Positions 1 to 8,661 are shown, counted from the stretch's first letter. The stretch: DNA of 41,372 bases from Paraburkholderia madseniana (GCF_009690905.1 NZ_VOSW01000085.1:1-41372); one strand, 5' to 3'. Program-made: numbers and translations. The notes: generated from the letters alone by a model not told the origin.

Positions 1-208
1 GTTGCCGCCGCGATGCTGCTCGCACCCCCCGACACTGGTCCTTGTGCAGTCGCGCGGACTGAACACCAGGGCCGCGCCGCCGGCACCATTGCCGCTCGCA
101 CCCGCGCCACCGCTGCCTGCGCTCGCCGCGCCGTTGCCGCCGCGATGCTGCTCGCACCCCCCGACACTGGTCCTTGTGCAGTCGCGCGGACTGAACACCA
201 GGGCCGCG
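1..208. repeat. Direct tandem repeat, 132-bp period
   Basis: Bases 1-76 are identical to 133-208, an offset of 132 bp (44 codons); position 77 (c) and 209 (t) end the match. The repeat lies within the minus-strand exported protein gene and keeps its frame. Perfect identity, including synonymous positions, suggests recent duplication or gene conversion. The array continues past the left edge, so the copy number is unknown. Confidence 0.9.
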
Positions 209-465
209 TCGTCGGCAGCGGTCGGTTCATCGGGCGCGGTGCCGGTGGCCGCTGCGCCCACCGCTGAACCCTCGTCCTGCGCGATTTGCGTCGCTGCGTG
301 CGCGCCGCTCGCAGGCATTGGCGCATCGGCAACCGTCATCAACTTGGGGACCGCATCCGTCGACGCGGAGTACGCGACCTGGGTTATCAATAAGGCCACC
401 CCTGCCGCGATTGCCGTACTCCGTATAACCCCGAAGTAGTACTGATTGAATTTTCTGGTTTTCAT
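1..465 (-). CDS. Exported repeat protein, 3' end outside window
   Basis: I do not recognise the family. Reading left from an ATG at 463-465, preceded by a GGGAGAG ribosome site, the frame stays open for 155 codons to the window edge, so the C-terminus is missing. Residues 1-34 look like a signal peptide: basic start (MKTRK), hydrophobic stretch around residues 17-30 and a VAYSA-type cleavage region. Residues 35-86 are Ala-rich and low complexity. From residue 87 a 44-residue unit begins: AALVFSPRDC, then TRTSVGGCEQHRGGN, then a Gly/Ala/Ser linker. A second unit starts at 131 and runs off the edge. Each unit carries two cysteines (96/104 and 140/148), so disulfides in the periplasm or outside the cell are possible. 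The 76 visible shared bases are identical between units. The downstream part could hold more copies or an anchoring domain. The reading frame is well supported; the function is unknown. Confidence 0.7.
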   Translation of the reverse strand, partial: MKTRKFNQYYFGVIRSTAIAAGVALLITQVAYSASTDAVPKLMTVADAPMPASGAHAATQIAQDEGSAVGAAATGTAPDEPTAADDAALVFSPRDCTRTSVGGCEQHRGGNGAASAGSGGAGASGNGAGGAALVFSPRDCTRTSVGGCEQHRGGN

Positions 466-904
466 CACGTCTCTCCCGAGGGGACGCCGGCACCTCGCTG
501 CCGCCATCCCCCACGCTGATACTTCGACGGTGGGCCTGTCTGAACGCAGGCCTCATCGCCCCCCGAGTCTGTTTTGCGGATGCAAGTCAAACACCATCAC
601 TGTCTTCCCGGCACCGTAGCCGGTGCGCCGACAAGCGCTTGCATGCACGTCAGCCGGTACCGTCCGGGTGCGCTGCGTCGCGTATCGCTTCTTGCCACGG
701 CGATTCGCACAAGCGGCGCTTCCGACTCTTTTCCGATCTCTTTGGCTTCGAATGTATGGACGGTACTTAGCGATATCCATGCCACTGCCCGCAAAGCCTT
801 GCGGCGACGGGCGTCGAATAGGGGTGTGCGATGCCCGCGAGGAAAAAACGCAGGGAAATGTTTCGATGATGAAACGCGTGGCCGGAAGGCCGCCTTATTG
901 CGCG
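466..904. other. Intergenic, no gene supported
   Basis: This stretch lies between the start of the repeat protein gene (465) and the end of the peptide transporter ATPase gene (905). Short open frames here lack ribosome sites and recognisable protein features. There is a 6-bp stem (533-538 with 547-552, ggcctg/caggcc), a GTTTC/GAAAC hairpin (860-864 with 871-875) and an A-run at 843-848 that becomes a U-run on the minus strand. The last two may end the transporter operon, but the U-run is 11 bases from the stem, so this is not a textbook terminator. Confidence 0.5.
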
Positions 905-3076
905 TTATTCGTTGCGCGCGGTGTTTTCCGGTGCGTTTTCCGAGCCGCTGCCGGAGACCTTGCCGGTGTTGTCGCGCGCGGCGGATTGCAGCACACGCAG
1001 GTCGTCGACGGGGATATGGCAGCGGATGCGATGCGCGGACGGCTGGCCAGCGTCACCGCTGCCGGCTTCGAGGAAGGGCGGGTCTTGCTGCTCGCAGATC
1101 GCCCCGAGTTTGCGCGGGCAGCGCGTATGGAATACGCAACCGGACGGCGGCGATGCGGCGCTGGGCAGATCGCCGGACAGCCGTACGCGGGCGGTGTTGC
1201 CGCGGGCGTCGAGTGTCGGCACCGAAGACAGAAGCGCTTCGGTGTAGGGATGGTGTGGTCCGCCGAAGACCGCGGCTGCCGGTCCGATCTCCAGAAGCCG
1301 GCCGAGGTACAGCACCGCGATGCGATCCGACAGATAGCGCACCACGTGCAGATCATGCGAGATGAACACGTAGCTCACGCCACGCTCGCGTTGCAGATCG
1401 GCGAGCAGGTTGAGGATCGCGGCCTGCACGGAGACGTCGAGCGCGGACGTGGGTTCGTCGCAAACCACCACGCGTGGCTCACCGGCAAACGCGCGCGCGA
1501 TCGCCACGCGTTGCTTGAGTCCGCCGGACAACTGACGCGTGCGCGAGCCGAGATAGCGTTCGGGCAAACGCACCGCCGCTGTCAACGCAGCGAGCCGTTC
1601 GTCGATTGCAGCGCCGCGCAGCGCGGCGAGGCGTGACAACGCACGACCGATCAGCCGCTTCACCGAATGCGCGCGATTGAGCGCCGAGTCCGGATTCTGG
1701 AACACGATCTGCAGCGACTTGACCTGCTCGTCGTTGCGTCGCGTGACGCGCGCGGCGAGTGGCGTGCCGTCGAGTTCGAGCACGCTGCCCGCATCGGGCG
1801 TCAGCAGGCCAAGCATCAATTTCGCGAGCGTCGTCTTGCCGCTGCCGGATTCGCCGACGAGGCCGAGCGTTTCGCCACTGGCGAGATCGATCGAAACGTT
1901 GTCGACCGCGCGCAGCGGAGCGCCGGATACGTGGAATGTTTTCGAGAGTTTTTCCGCGCGCAGCACGAGAGCAGGGCGCTCGCCGTCACGCAACGCAACG
2001 TCATGCAGGGGCAGTCCTTCCGCGGACGCACGCGGCAGTTCGATCGCGCGTTCGTGGTAATGGCAGCGCGACATCTGATCGCCGTGTGCGGCACTCACGC
2101 GATACGGCGGCGGTGCTTCACGGCGGCAGCGGTCGTCGGCGAGTCGGCAACGGTCCGCGTAAATGCAGCCTTGCGTGACCGAGCCGGGCAAGGGCAAATT
2201 ACCCGCGATGGTGTCGAGCCGCTCGGTGTCCTTGCTGCGTCCCGCGGTCGGCAAGCAGCGCAGCAGTCCAACGGTATAGGGATGACGTGGCCGCGCGAAC
2301 ACGTCCTGGGTGGCGCCTTCCTCGACCAGCTTGCCTGCGTAAAGAACGCCGACGCGCTCGCACATCCGGCCGATCACCGCGAGGTTGTGGCTGATGAACA
2401 GCACCGCGGTGCCGAGTTCTTCGCGCAGTTGCGCCACGAGGTCGAGCACTTCTGCTTCGACGGTGGCGTCGAGGCCTGTGGTCGGTTCGTCGAGAATCAG
2501 CAAGGCGGGGTTCGACGCGAGCGCCATGGCGATCACGACACGCTGCTGCATGCCGCCCGACAACTGATGCGGATAGCTGTCCATCACGCGTTCGGGTGAA
2601 GCTATGCGCACCCGCTTCAGTATCTCGACCGTGCGCTGCACTGCTTCGTTACGCGAGACACCGGCCGCTTCGAAGGCTTCCGTGACTTGCCGCGCGATCG
2701 TCAGTGACGGATTTAATGCGCGCCCGGGATCCTGATAGACCATCGAAATCGCGTTTGCTCGCATCGAGCGCAACGCGTCGGCGTCGAGCTTCTGCACGTC
2801 CTGGCCGGCGATGATGATCTTGCCCGCCTTCACCTTGCCGTTTCGTGGCAGATAGCGCAGCGCCGCCATTGCGACCGTCGATTTACCGCAGCCCGATTCC
2901 CCGACGAGGCCGTATGCTTCGCCGCGCCGTACGCGAAACGATACGTCCTGCAGCACTTCACGATCACGTCCGCGCATCCGGTACGTGACTGTCAGGCCGA
3001 CGACAGTCAGCGCATCCGTGCGATCGCTTTTCGACACGTCGAAGGCGGGGAACGAGGCGGGCGGCGGGCCGTTCAT
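905..3076 (-). CDS. Peptide-type ABC transporter, fused double ATPase
   Basis: This 723-residue protein joins the two ATPases (DppD- and DppF-like) that power a family-5 importer at the cytoplasmic face of the inner membrane. First half: Walker A GESGCGKST (59-67), signature LSGGMQQR (172-179), Walker B LLILDEPTT (192-200), then the Cys-rich oligopeptide-transporter tail (CIYADRC near 304-310). Second half: Walker A GESGSGKTT (408-416), signature LSGGLKQR (516-523), Walker B VVVCDEPTS (536-544), and a second Cys-rich tail (CVFHTRCP). Both nucleotide sites look intact. Its ATG overlaps the stop of the preceding permease gene by 4 bp (ATGA at 3073-3076), so the two are translationally coupled. 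The last about 30 residues are Ser/Gly/Asn-rich and look dispensable. Transported substrate cannot be read from the ATPase. Confidence 0.93.
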   Translation of the reverse strand: MNGPPPASFPAFDVSKSDRTDALTVVGLTVTYRMRGRDREVLQDVSFRVRRGEAYGLVGESGCGKSTVAMAALRYLPRNGKVKAGKIIIAGQDVQKLDADALRSMRANAISMVYQDPGRALNPSLTIARQVTEAFEAAGVSRNEAVQRTVEILKRVRIASPERVMDSYPHQLSGGMQQRVVIAMALASNPALLILDEPTTGLDATVEAEVLDLVAQLREELGTAVLFISHNLAVIGRMCERVGVLYAGKLVEEGATQDVFARPRHPYTVGLLRCLPTAGRSKDTERLDTIAGNLPLPGSVTQGCIYADRCRLADDRCRREAPPPYRVSAAHGDQMSRCHYHERAIELPRASAEGLPLHDVALRDGERPALVLRAEKLSKTFHVSGAPLRAVDNVSIDLASGETLGLVGESGSGKTTLAKLMLGLLTPDAGSVLELDGTPLAARVTRRNDEQVKSLQIVFQNPDSALNRAHSVKRLIGRALSRLAALRGAAIDERLAALTAAVRLPERYLGSRTRQLSGGLKQRVAIARAFAGEPRVVVCDEPTSALDVSVQAAILNLLADLQRERGVSYVFISHDLHVVRYLSDRIAVLYLGRLLEIGPAAAVFGGPHHPYTEALLSSVPTLDARGNTARVRLSGDLPSAASPPSGCVFHTRCPRKLGAICEQQDPPFLEAGSGDAGQPSAHRIRCHIPVDDLRVLQSAARDNTGKVSGSGSENAPENTARNE

Positions 3077-3951
3077 CGGTCGAGCACTCCTTGCACGCTA
3101 TCGGCGATCAGATTCACGCCGACCACGAGCGAGGCGATGGCGCCGGCCGCGAACACCACGGTCCACCATGCGCCACCCGCCATCAGCGTGTACGACTCGG
3201 ACAGCGCGAGCCCCCAGTCGGCGGAAGGCGGCTGAATGCCGAAGCCGAGAAACGACAGCGTCGCGACCGCGAAAATGGCATACCCGAGCCGCACGGTCGC
3301 CTCGACGATGATCGGTGGCAGCACGTTCGGCAGAATCTCCGCGAACATGATGTACGGCGCGCGTTCGCCCCGCAGTTGCGCTGCGGCGACGTAGTCCAGA
3401 TGCCGTTCGGCGAACACGGCCGCGCGTACTGTGCGCGCGGTGATCGGCGTGAAGGTAATGCCGATCACTAAGATCACGGTGAAGTTCGATGCGCCGACCG
3501 CGGCCAGCGCGAGCAACGCGACGATCACGAGCGGCAGCGCGAGCACAGCGTCGATCGCGCGGCCCACGACGTTGTCCACCCAGCCCTCGAAATAGCCGAC
3601 GATCAAGCCGAGGGCTGTTCCCGCGACCGTGCCGAGCAGGGTCGCCAAAGGCGCAATGGTCAGAATGTCGCGCGCGCCAACAATGACGCGGGAGAACACG
3701 TCACGACCGAGCTGATCGGTGCCGAACCAATGCGTGCCATCGGGCGGTGTGAGCGAGTTGAGCGGATCGGATGCGTACGGGTCGATCCGCACGATCCATT
3801 GCCCGGCGATCGCGCAGACCACCCACCATCCAACGATCAACACGCCGACCACAAACGTGGGCGAGCGCAGCAGGACGCGCAACTGGTCGAAGCGCGGTTC
3901 AGTAGCCGGGCGTGGAGCGGGCGGCGCGGCCGGCGGAACGATGGTGCTCAT
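3073..3951 (-). CDS. dppC: Peptide-type ABC transporter permease, DppC family
   Basis: This 292-residue inner-membrane permease pairs with the DppB-like subunit to form the channel. The N-terminus is Pro/Ala-rich, followed by a first membrane helix near residues 27-50 (a segment with VVGVLIVGWW) and the family motif GTDQLGRDVFSRVIVGAR. The EAA coupling loop, which docks on the ATPase, is visible around LDYVAAAQLRGE with PNVLPPIIVE following. I start it at ATG 3949-3951 (MSTIVPP), which overlaps the end of the DppB gene by 4 bp (ATGA). A longer frame upstream is only the shadow of that gene. Symbol is by family; dipeptide specificity is not proven. Confidence 0.9.
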   Translation of the reverse strand: MSTIVPPAAPPAPRPATEPRFDQLRVLLRSPTFVVGVLIVGWWVVCAIAGQWIVRIDPYASDPLNSLTPPDGTHWFGTDQLGRDVFSRVIVGARDILTIAPLATLLGTVAGTALGLIVGYFEGWVDNVVGRAIDAVLALPLVIVALLALAAVGASNFTVILVIGITFTPITARTVRAAVFAERHLDYVAAAQLRGERAPYIMFAEILPNVLPPIIVEATVRLGYAIFAVATLSFLGFGIQPPSADWGLALSESYTLMAGGAWWTVVFAAGAIASLVVGVNLIADSVQGVLDR

Positions 3952-4958
3952 TCGGCGCTCCTCACTCGTAGTCGCGGATTGAGCAGGATATGCAGTGCAT
4001 CGGCGACGAGGTTGGCGGCGGTGTAGACCACGCCGATTGTCAGCACGCCCGCTTCGAGCATCGGAAAATCCTTGGCCTTGGCGGCGTTGTAGATCAGCGA
4101 GCCGATACCTTGATAGTGGAACAGCGTCTCGACCACCACGAGGCCGCCGATCATGTAGCCGAGCTGCGTGGCGGCGACGGTGATGGTCGGCAGCAGCGCA
4201 TTGCGCAACACGTGCCGCCAGATCACGGTACGGCGCGGCAAGCCTTTGAGGATTGCCGTGCGGGTGTAGTCCGCATCGAGCGCTTCGACGGTGCCCGCGC
4301 GCGCCATTCTCGCGATGTAGCCGAAGAACACCAACACCAGTGGCAGCACCGGCAGAATCAGATACCGCAATTGTTCGAGCGCGCTCGCTTCGGGCGGATA
4401 CGACGCTTCGATCGGCAACCAACGCAGCCACACGCCGAACACCAGAATCAGCACGATCGACGAGACGAACTCCGGCACCACGGTCGCCGACAAACCGGCG
4501 ATGCTGATGGTGCGATCGAGCCAGCGTCCCGCGTGCATGGCCGACCACACACCGCCCGCAATGCCGAGCGGCACGACGACGATAAACGCGAGCAGACCGA
4601 GCTTGGCCGAATGCGCCAGGGCGTCGGCGATAAACGGCGCAACCGGTTCACGGTACGCATAGGAAAGCCCCATGTCGCCGCGCACGAAATGCGAGATCCA
4701 CTCGACGTATTGCGTCATGAGCGGCCGGTCCGCGCCGAGCTGATGATTGAGCGCGGCGACCGCGCGCGCATCGGCGAGCGGCCCGAGCACGGCGCGGCCG
4801 ATATCGCCAGGCAGCAACTGGCCGCCCGCGAACACGATCACGGACAGCAGCCACAGCGTAATCAACGACAAACCGACCCGCGTCGCCAGAAATCGCGCGA
4901 CACGGCCGGCGTTGCCGGTGGGGACCGGAGCGGCGGAAGGGGTCACCGTGGTCGACAT
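3948..4958 (-). CDS. dppB: Peptide-type ABC transporter permease, DppB family
   Basis: This 336-residue inner-membrane permease shows the usual layout: a short polar N-terminus, a first helix (LSLITLWLLSVIVFAGGQLL), the GADRPLMTQYVEW region, several further helices, and the EAA loop (LDADYTRTAILKGLPRRTVIWR with HVLRNALLPTITV). Its ATG at 4956-4958 follows a GGAGATC ribosome site. The gap to the binding-protein gene upstream is 92 bp and holds a short imperfect direct repeat of tcaaaccgctttt (near 5012-5040) but no clear terminator, so the four genes are probably one operon with the binding protein made in excess. Confidence 0.92.
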   Translation of the reverse strand: MSTTVTPSAAPVPTGNAGRVARFLATRVGLSLITLWLLSVIVFAGGQLLPGDIGRAVLGPLADARAVAALNHQLGADRPLMTQYVEWISHFVRGDMGLSYAYREPVAPFIADALAHSAKLGLLAFIVVVPLGIAGGVWSAMHAGRWLDRTISIAGLSATVVPEFVSSIVLILVFGVWLRWLPIEASYPPEASALEQLRYLILPVLPLVLVFFGYIARMARAGTVEALDADYTRTAILKGLPRRTVIWRHVLRNALLPTITVAATQLGYMIGGLVVVETLFHYQGIGSLIYNAAKAKDFPMLEAGVLTIGVVYTAANLVADALHILLNPRLRVRSAE

Positions 4959-5050
4959 TGTGATCTCCTGCCGAAGAAGTGCCGTGCGCTCATGCTTTCA
5001 ACGCCTTCGCGTCAAACCGCTTTTACGTTCAAACCGCTTTTGCATCCACA

Positions 5051-6715
5051 TCACGCGCTCAACACCGCGCGGTCGAAATAGAGTTGCGCGAGTGCGGTGA
5101 AGCGCACGCCGTTCACACCCTTGCGCATGGCGATCAACTGATCGTAAAAGAACGGAATGATCACGGGCGTTTCGTCGAGCAGCAGCGTCTGAATCTGCCC
5201 GGAGATTTTCTTTTGCGTGCCCAGGTCGACTGCCGCGACGAACTGCGCGACCAGTTGATCGTATTGCGGGTTCTTGAAGTGCGCGGCGTTCCACGTGCCG
5301 GTGCTGGTGAGCGGCGCGTTCAGAAACACGTTCGGCACGCCGCGATGACCGTAATCGGTGATGCCGAGCGGCGAGTCGAGCCAATCCGATTTCCCCGGTG
5401 TGCCCGCGCCGTAGTACAGCGACTGACTCTCCACCTTCAGATTGATGCGCACGCCGATCGCCTTCGCTGCGTTCTGCACGACCACCGCGAGATCGGGAAT
5501 CTCCATGTACTTCTCGGTGGTCAGCGTGACGTCGAAGCCGTTCGGCACGCCCGCTTGCGCAAGCAGTTGCTTCGCCTTCGCGATGTCGATCCTGCGTTGC
5601 GCGACGCCTGCATCGGAAGACGGAAATACCGGTGCGAACGGGCTGTCGTTGCCGATCTGTGCACGGCCCTTAAACAGCCCTCGCACCAGCACGTCGCGGT
5701 CGAGCGACAATGCCAGCGCCTGGCGCACGCGCTTGTCCTTGAACAACGGATTGTCGTTGCGCATATGAATCTGGCGATGCGCGCTCGACTTCACGCCGAT
5801 TGCCTTGTAATCCGGATTGTTCAGAATACCGGCGCCGCCCTGCACGGTGAAGGTGCCCATCACGTCGGCCTGGTGGCCTTGCAACGCGAGCATTTGTGCC
5901 TGTTCGTCGGCGTAGAACGAGAACTGTACGCGTTGCGGTAACGCTTTGTCGCCCCAGTAGTCCGGATTGCGCACGAACGAGGCGCCGACCTTCGCCTGAT
6001 ACTTTTCGAGCTTGAACGGACCGGTGCCGATGAAGCTCTTTTCATAACCACCCGCATAGTTCGCGGGCAGGATCACGGCGTTGTAATTGTCCGAGGAAAC
6101 GTAGTACGGGAAGTTGCCGTTCGGTGCATCGAGATGGAAGGCGACCGTGTGTTCGTCGACGACCTTCGCACCGCCTTTCGACAGCACGCCCTTGAGCACC
6201 GAGAGCGCCGCCGAACCGCTCGCCGGATCGGCGAGCCGATCGAAGGTGGCGACGACGTCTTTGGCGGTGAATGCCTGGCCGTCGTGGAATTTGACGTTCG
6301 GGCGCAGCGTGAAGGTCCACACGTCGCCCTTGTCGTTCGGCTTCCACGACAAGGCAAGCGCCGGCTTCAGCACGAGTTTTTCGCCGTCGTCGTCGATCAG
6401 GAATTCGCCGGTCTGATTCAGCAGCGCGAGGCTCGCGGCATCGTTCACGGTGAGCGGATCGACGGCGCCGGCCGGCGTCAGGTGGGCCACGCGGATCGTC
6501 TGGTTGGACGGGCTCGGTGCGCCTTGCGCGCGGGCTCGCGGCGCATTCAGCACGCCGCCGCCGGCCAGCGACAAACCGATCACGCTCGCATAGCGCAGCA
6601 GATCGCGGCGCGTGATGCGGCCGGCGATGAATTCGTCGATGGCGTGGTTGCCGTAGGCGTCGGCGGTGTGGCGAGCTAGGTCGAGTTCGAGAAATCGGTC
6701 CGCGGGAGTCTTCAT
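5051..6715 (-). CDS. Family-5 solute-binding protein, Tat-type signal
   Basis: This 554-residue periplasmic receptor belongs to the DppA/OppA/NikA family and gives the transporter its specificity. The N-terminus is unusual: about 35 polar residues come before a twin-arginine motif (TRRDLLRYA) and a hydrophobic stretch ending in APRARAQG, so it is probably exported folded through Tat rather than Sec. The family core is clear: LALSWKPNDKGDVWTFTLRP, NVKFHDGQAFTAKDVV, and the mid-region VRQALALSLDRDVLVRGLF. It is the first gene of the operon. Ligand could be a peptide, a nickel complex or another small cation-linked compound; the NiCoT gene upstream makes nickel worth considering, but sequence alone does not decide. 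Two inverted repeats lie 90-125 bp upstream. Confidence 0.9.
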   Translation of the reverse strand: MKTPADRFLELDLARHTADAYGNHAIDEFIAGRITRRDLLRYASVIGLSLAGGGVLNAPRARAQGAPSPSNQTIRVAHLTPAGAVDPLTVNDAASLALLNQTGEFLIDDDGEKLVLKPALALSWKPNDKGDVWTFTLRPNVKFHDGQAFTAKDVVATFDRLADPASGSAALSVLKGVLSKGGAKVVDEHTVAFHLDAPNGNFPYYVSSDNYNAVILPANYAGGYEKSFIGTGPFKLEKYQAKVGASFVRNPDYWGDKALPQRVQFSFYADEQAQMLALQGHQADVMGTFTVQGGAGILNNPDYKAIGVKSSAHRQIHMRNDNPLFKDKRVRQALALSLDRDVLVRGLFKGRAQIGNDSPFAPVFPSSDAGVAQRRIDIAKAKQLLAQAGVPNGFDVTLTTEKYMEIPDLAVVVQNAAKAIGVRINLKVESQSLYYGAGTPGKSDWLDSPLGITDYGHRGVPNVFLNAPLTSTGTWNAAHFKNPQYDQLVAQFVAAVDLGTQKKISGQIQTLLLDETPVIIPFFYDQLIAMRKGVNGVRFTALAQLYFDRAVLSA

Positions 6716-7048
6716 CGATGGAGTATCCAGTCCGTTCTGCTGTCGGTTCTGAAGGGCCGCGCCAGATGCACGCGACAGGCGACTTTATTGCAATGACGAA
6801 AAGCTGCAGCGCGCTGCAGTGCTGAAAAGCGGTTTCAGTGTAAGCGATTGCCCATCGGTTCGGCGCGCTTGCTGCGCGGTCCGGTCGCCGTTTGGCGTAT
6901 AAAAGGGCCGGCGTGTGTCGTCACGACAACGCTCGGCGGGCTGTCTCGCACGGTTGCGCAAAAGCGCAGGATGCCGCAGCGCGGAAACTGCCGTTGTGTC
7001 GTCGCCGCCGTGGAAACCATGCCGGTCTTCTGCGAAGGCACGTTGGAT
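6716..7048. other. Upstream region of the peptide transporter operon
   Basis: There is no gene in this 333-bp stretch between the binding-protein start (6715) and the end of the NiCoT gene (7049). It holds the two adjacent inverted repeats listed separately (6804-6838). I see no strong terminator for the NiCoT gene on the minus strand, so some read-through into the transporter operon is possible. Confidence 0.6.
6804..6838. promoter_or_regulatory. Two adjacent inverted repeats, candidate operator
   Basis: CTGCAGCGCGCTGCAG (6804-6819) is a perfect 16-bp palindrome. Two bases on lies ctgaaa-agcgg-tttcag (6822-6838), a 6-bp inverted repeat with a 5-base centre. They are 90-125 bp upstream of the binding-protein start, where an operator or activator site would sit. 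No family of regulator is assigned. Confidence 0.45.
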
Positions 7049-8068
7049 TTACCGTGCAACGATGCCGGCGCGGCGCCAGCGATGGAACAGCACCGAGCCG
7101 ATCCAGCACGCCATGAAGGTTGCGACGATGCCGTAACCCAGTACGCCGAAGCGTTCGTTGAGACCCGCCACCGCATCCCATACGCCGCCGCTCAAACCGA
7201 GTTTGTCCGACAGCAGGCCCAGCGCTTCAACGCCGCCAATGACGATTGCCACCACCGCCGAAACGAACGTGATGCTCGCGTTGTAGTAGAGCTTGCGTTT
7301 CGGATCGTCCATGGCCCAGCCGTAGGCGTGGACCATCAGCACGTTGTCGGTCGAATCGACCAGCGTCATGCCCGCGGTGAAGAGCGCCGGGAACACGAGG
7401 ATCGAATACAGCGGCAGACCTTTGCCGGCTTCGGACGCGGCAATCGCCAGCAGGCCGATCTCGGTCGCGGTGTCGAAGCCGAGACCGAACAGCACGCCGA
7501 CCGGGTACATGTGCCAGCTTTTCGTCACGAGCCGGAACATCGGCCGCAATGCGCGCGACAGCAGACCGGCGGGCGCGACGCCTGCCGTCGTTTCAGCAGC
7601 GAGTTCGCCGCCGCGTTGGACGTGGCGATAGCGGCGGCACACGTCGCGCAGAATCACGAGGTTCACGCACGCCAGCACCAGCAGAAACACTGCCGAGACG
7701 ACGGTGCCGATCGTGCCGCCGACCGCCTTGAAGGTGTCGAAGCGGCCGTGCAGCGAATGCGCAGTCCACGCAATGCCGATCGTCGCCGCGATCACGATTG
7801 TCGAATGGCCCAGCGAAAACGCCAGGCCCACGCCGAGCGGTTGCTTGCCCGCCTGCATCAGCTTGCGCGTAACGGCATCGATCGCCGCGATGTGGTCCGC
7901 ATCCACTGCGTGGCGCAGACCGAAGCCATACGCGAGCAGCGCGGTGCCGAGCAGCAGCGGATAGTGGCGAAACGCGATCAGCGCCCACGCCCACGCGCCG
8001 AGGTTGGCGGCGATCAGGACGGCATACAGCGTGATGAGGCGAGGGCGCAGCGAAGCAGTCGGCGTCAT
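7049..8068 (-). CDS. NiCoT-family nickel/cobalt permease
   Basis: This 339-residue inner-membrane protein (HoxN/NixA family) takes up Ni2+ or Co2+ at high affinity using the membrane potential. The defining helix-II motif RHAVDADHI is at residues 52-60, LGHST at 86-90 and GLGFDTATEIGLL at 195-207, with VDSTDNVLM further on; all signature residues are present. About eight hydrophobic segments are visible, split by a basic loop near 140-170, as usual for the family. It lies 18 bp behind the cupin gene and is very likely co-transcribed with it. No cobalamin riboswitch-like leader is visible. Family motifs alone do not separate nickel from cobalt preference. Confidence 0.93.
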   Translation of the reverse strand: MTPTASLRPRLITLYAVLIAANLGAWAWALIAFRHYPLLLGTALLAYGFGLRHAVDADHIAAIDAVTRKLMQAGKQPLGVGLAFSLGHSTIVIAATIGIAWTAHSLHGRFDTFKAVGGTIGTVVSAVFLLVLACVNLVILRDVCRRYRHVQRGGELAAETTAGVAPAGLLSRALRPMFRLVTKSWHMYPVGVLFGLGFDTATEIGLLAIAASEAGKGLPLYSILVFPALFTAGMTLVDSTDNVLMVHAYGWAMDDPKRKLYYNASITFVSAVVAIVIGGVEALGLLSDKLGLSGGVWDAVAGLNERFGVLGYGIVATFMACWIGSVLFHRWRRAGIVAR

Positions 8069-8086
8069 GAGTTGCGTGATAGAAGT

Positions 8087-8602
8087 TTAGTGATCGTGCG
8101 GATGCTTGTGAATCGGATCGACCCAGAAGACCGTTTCCGGCGCTTCCACCGCGTCGATGTTCAGATTTACCACCACCGCTTCATTGTCGCTGCGCACCAG
8201 CACGCATTCGAGCGGATCGTCGGTACTGGCGTTGATCTCCTGATGCGGCACATAGGGCGGCACGAAGATGAAGTCGCCCGGGCCGGCTTCGGCGGTGAAC
8301 TCGAGATGCTCGCCCCAGCGCATGCGTGCCTGGCCTCGCACCACGTAGATCACGCTTTCGAGCGCGCCGTGATGATGCGCGCCGGTCTTTGCATTCGGAT
8401 GGATCGTCACGGTGCCGGCCCAGATTTTCTGCGCGCCGACGCGCGCCGCGTTGATCGCCGCCGCGCGATTCATGCCCGGCGTTTGCGCGGTATTGCTGTC
8501 GAGCTGGTCGCCCTTGATGACCTTGACGCCGTGCTCGCGCCAATCGATCGGCGCCGGCGGTTGCTCATCCTTATAGTGCGGGTGTTCGTGATCCTGGCTC
8601 AT
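8087..8602 (-). CDS. Single-domain cupin protein
   Basis: This is a 171-residue cytoplasmic protein with no signal peptide. Cupin motif 1 is visible as TGAHHHGALESVIYVVRG (two or three His and one Glu for a metal) and motif 2 as GDFIFVPPYVPHQEIN. Both ends are His-rich: DHEHPH at the N-terminus and HKHPHDH at the C-terminus. I start at ATG 8600-8602 because AAGGAG lies 7 bases upstream; the frame continues 23 codons further without a site. Placement 18 bp ahead of a nickel/cobalt permease suggests a metal-linked role (metal sensing, buffering or a metal-dependent enzyme), which is inference. Many small cupins of this shape are unassigned. Confidence 0.85.
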   Translation of the reverse strand: MSQDHEHPHYKDEQPPAPIDWREHGVKVIKGDQLDSNTAQTPGMNRAAAINAARVGAQKIWAGTVTIHPNAKTGAHHHGALESVIYVVRGQARMRWGEHLEFTAEAGPGDFIFVPPYVPHQEINASTDDPLECVLVRSDNEAVVVNLNIDAVEAPETVFWVDPIHKHPHDH

Positions 8603-8661
8603 GGTGTGTCTCCTTGAGGGCGTTAGTCCGGGCGGTCGGCCCGGCGCCGTTTGGCATTTTT

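Noticed and set aside
1..208. CRISPR array
   Set aside because: The repeat is a 132-bp in-frame coding unit without short repeats and unique spacers.
553..794. Two short minus-strand frames in the 466-904 gap
   Set aside because: No ribosome site, no signal or domain, unbalanced composition; nothing supports translation.
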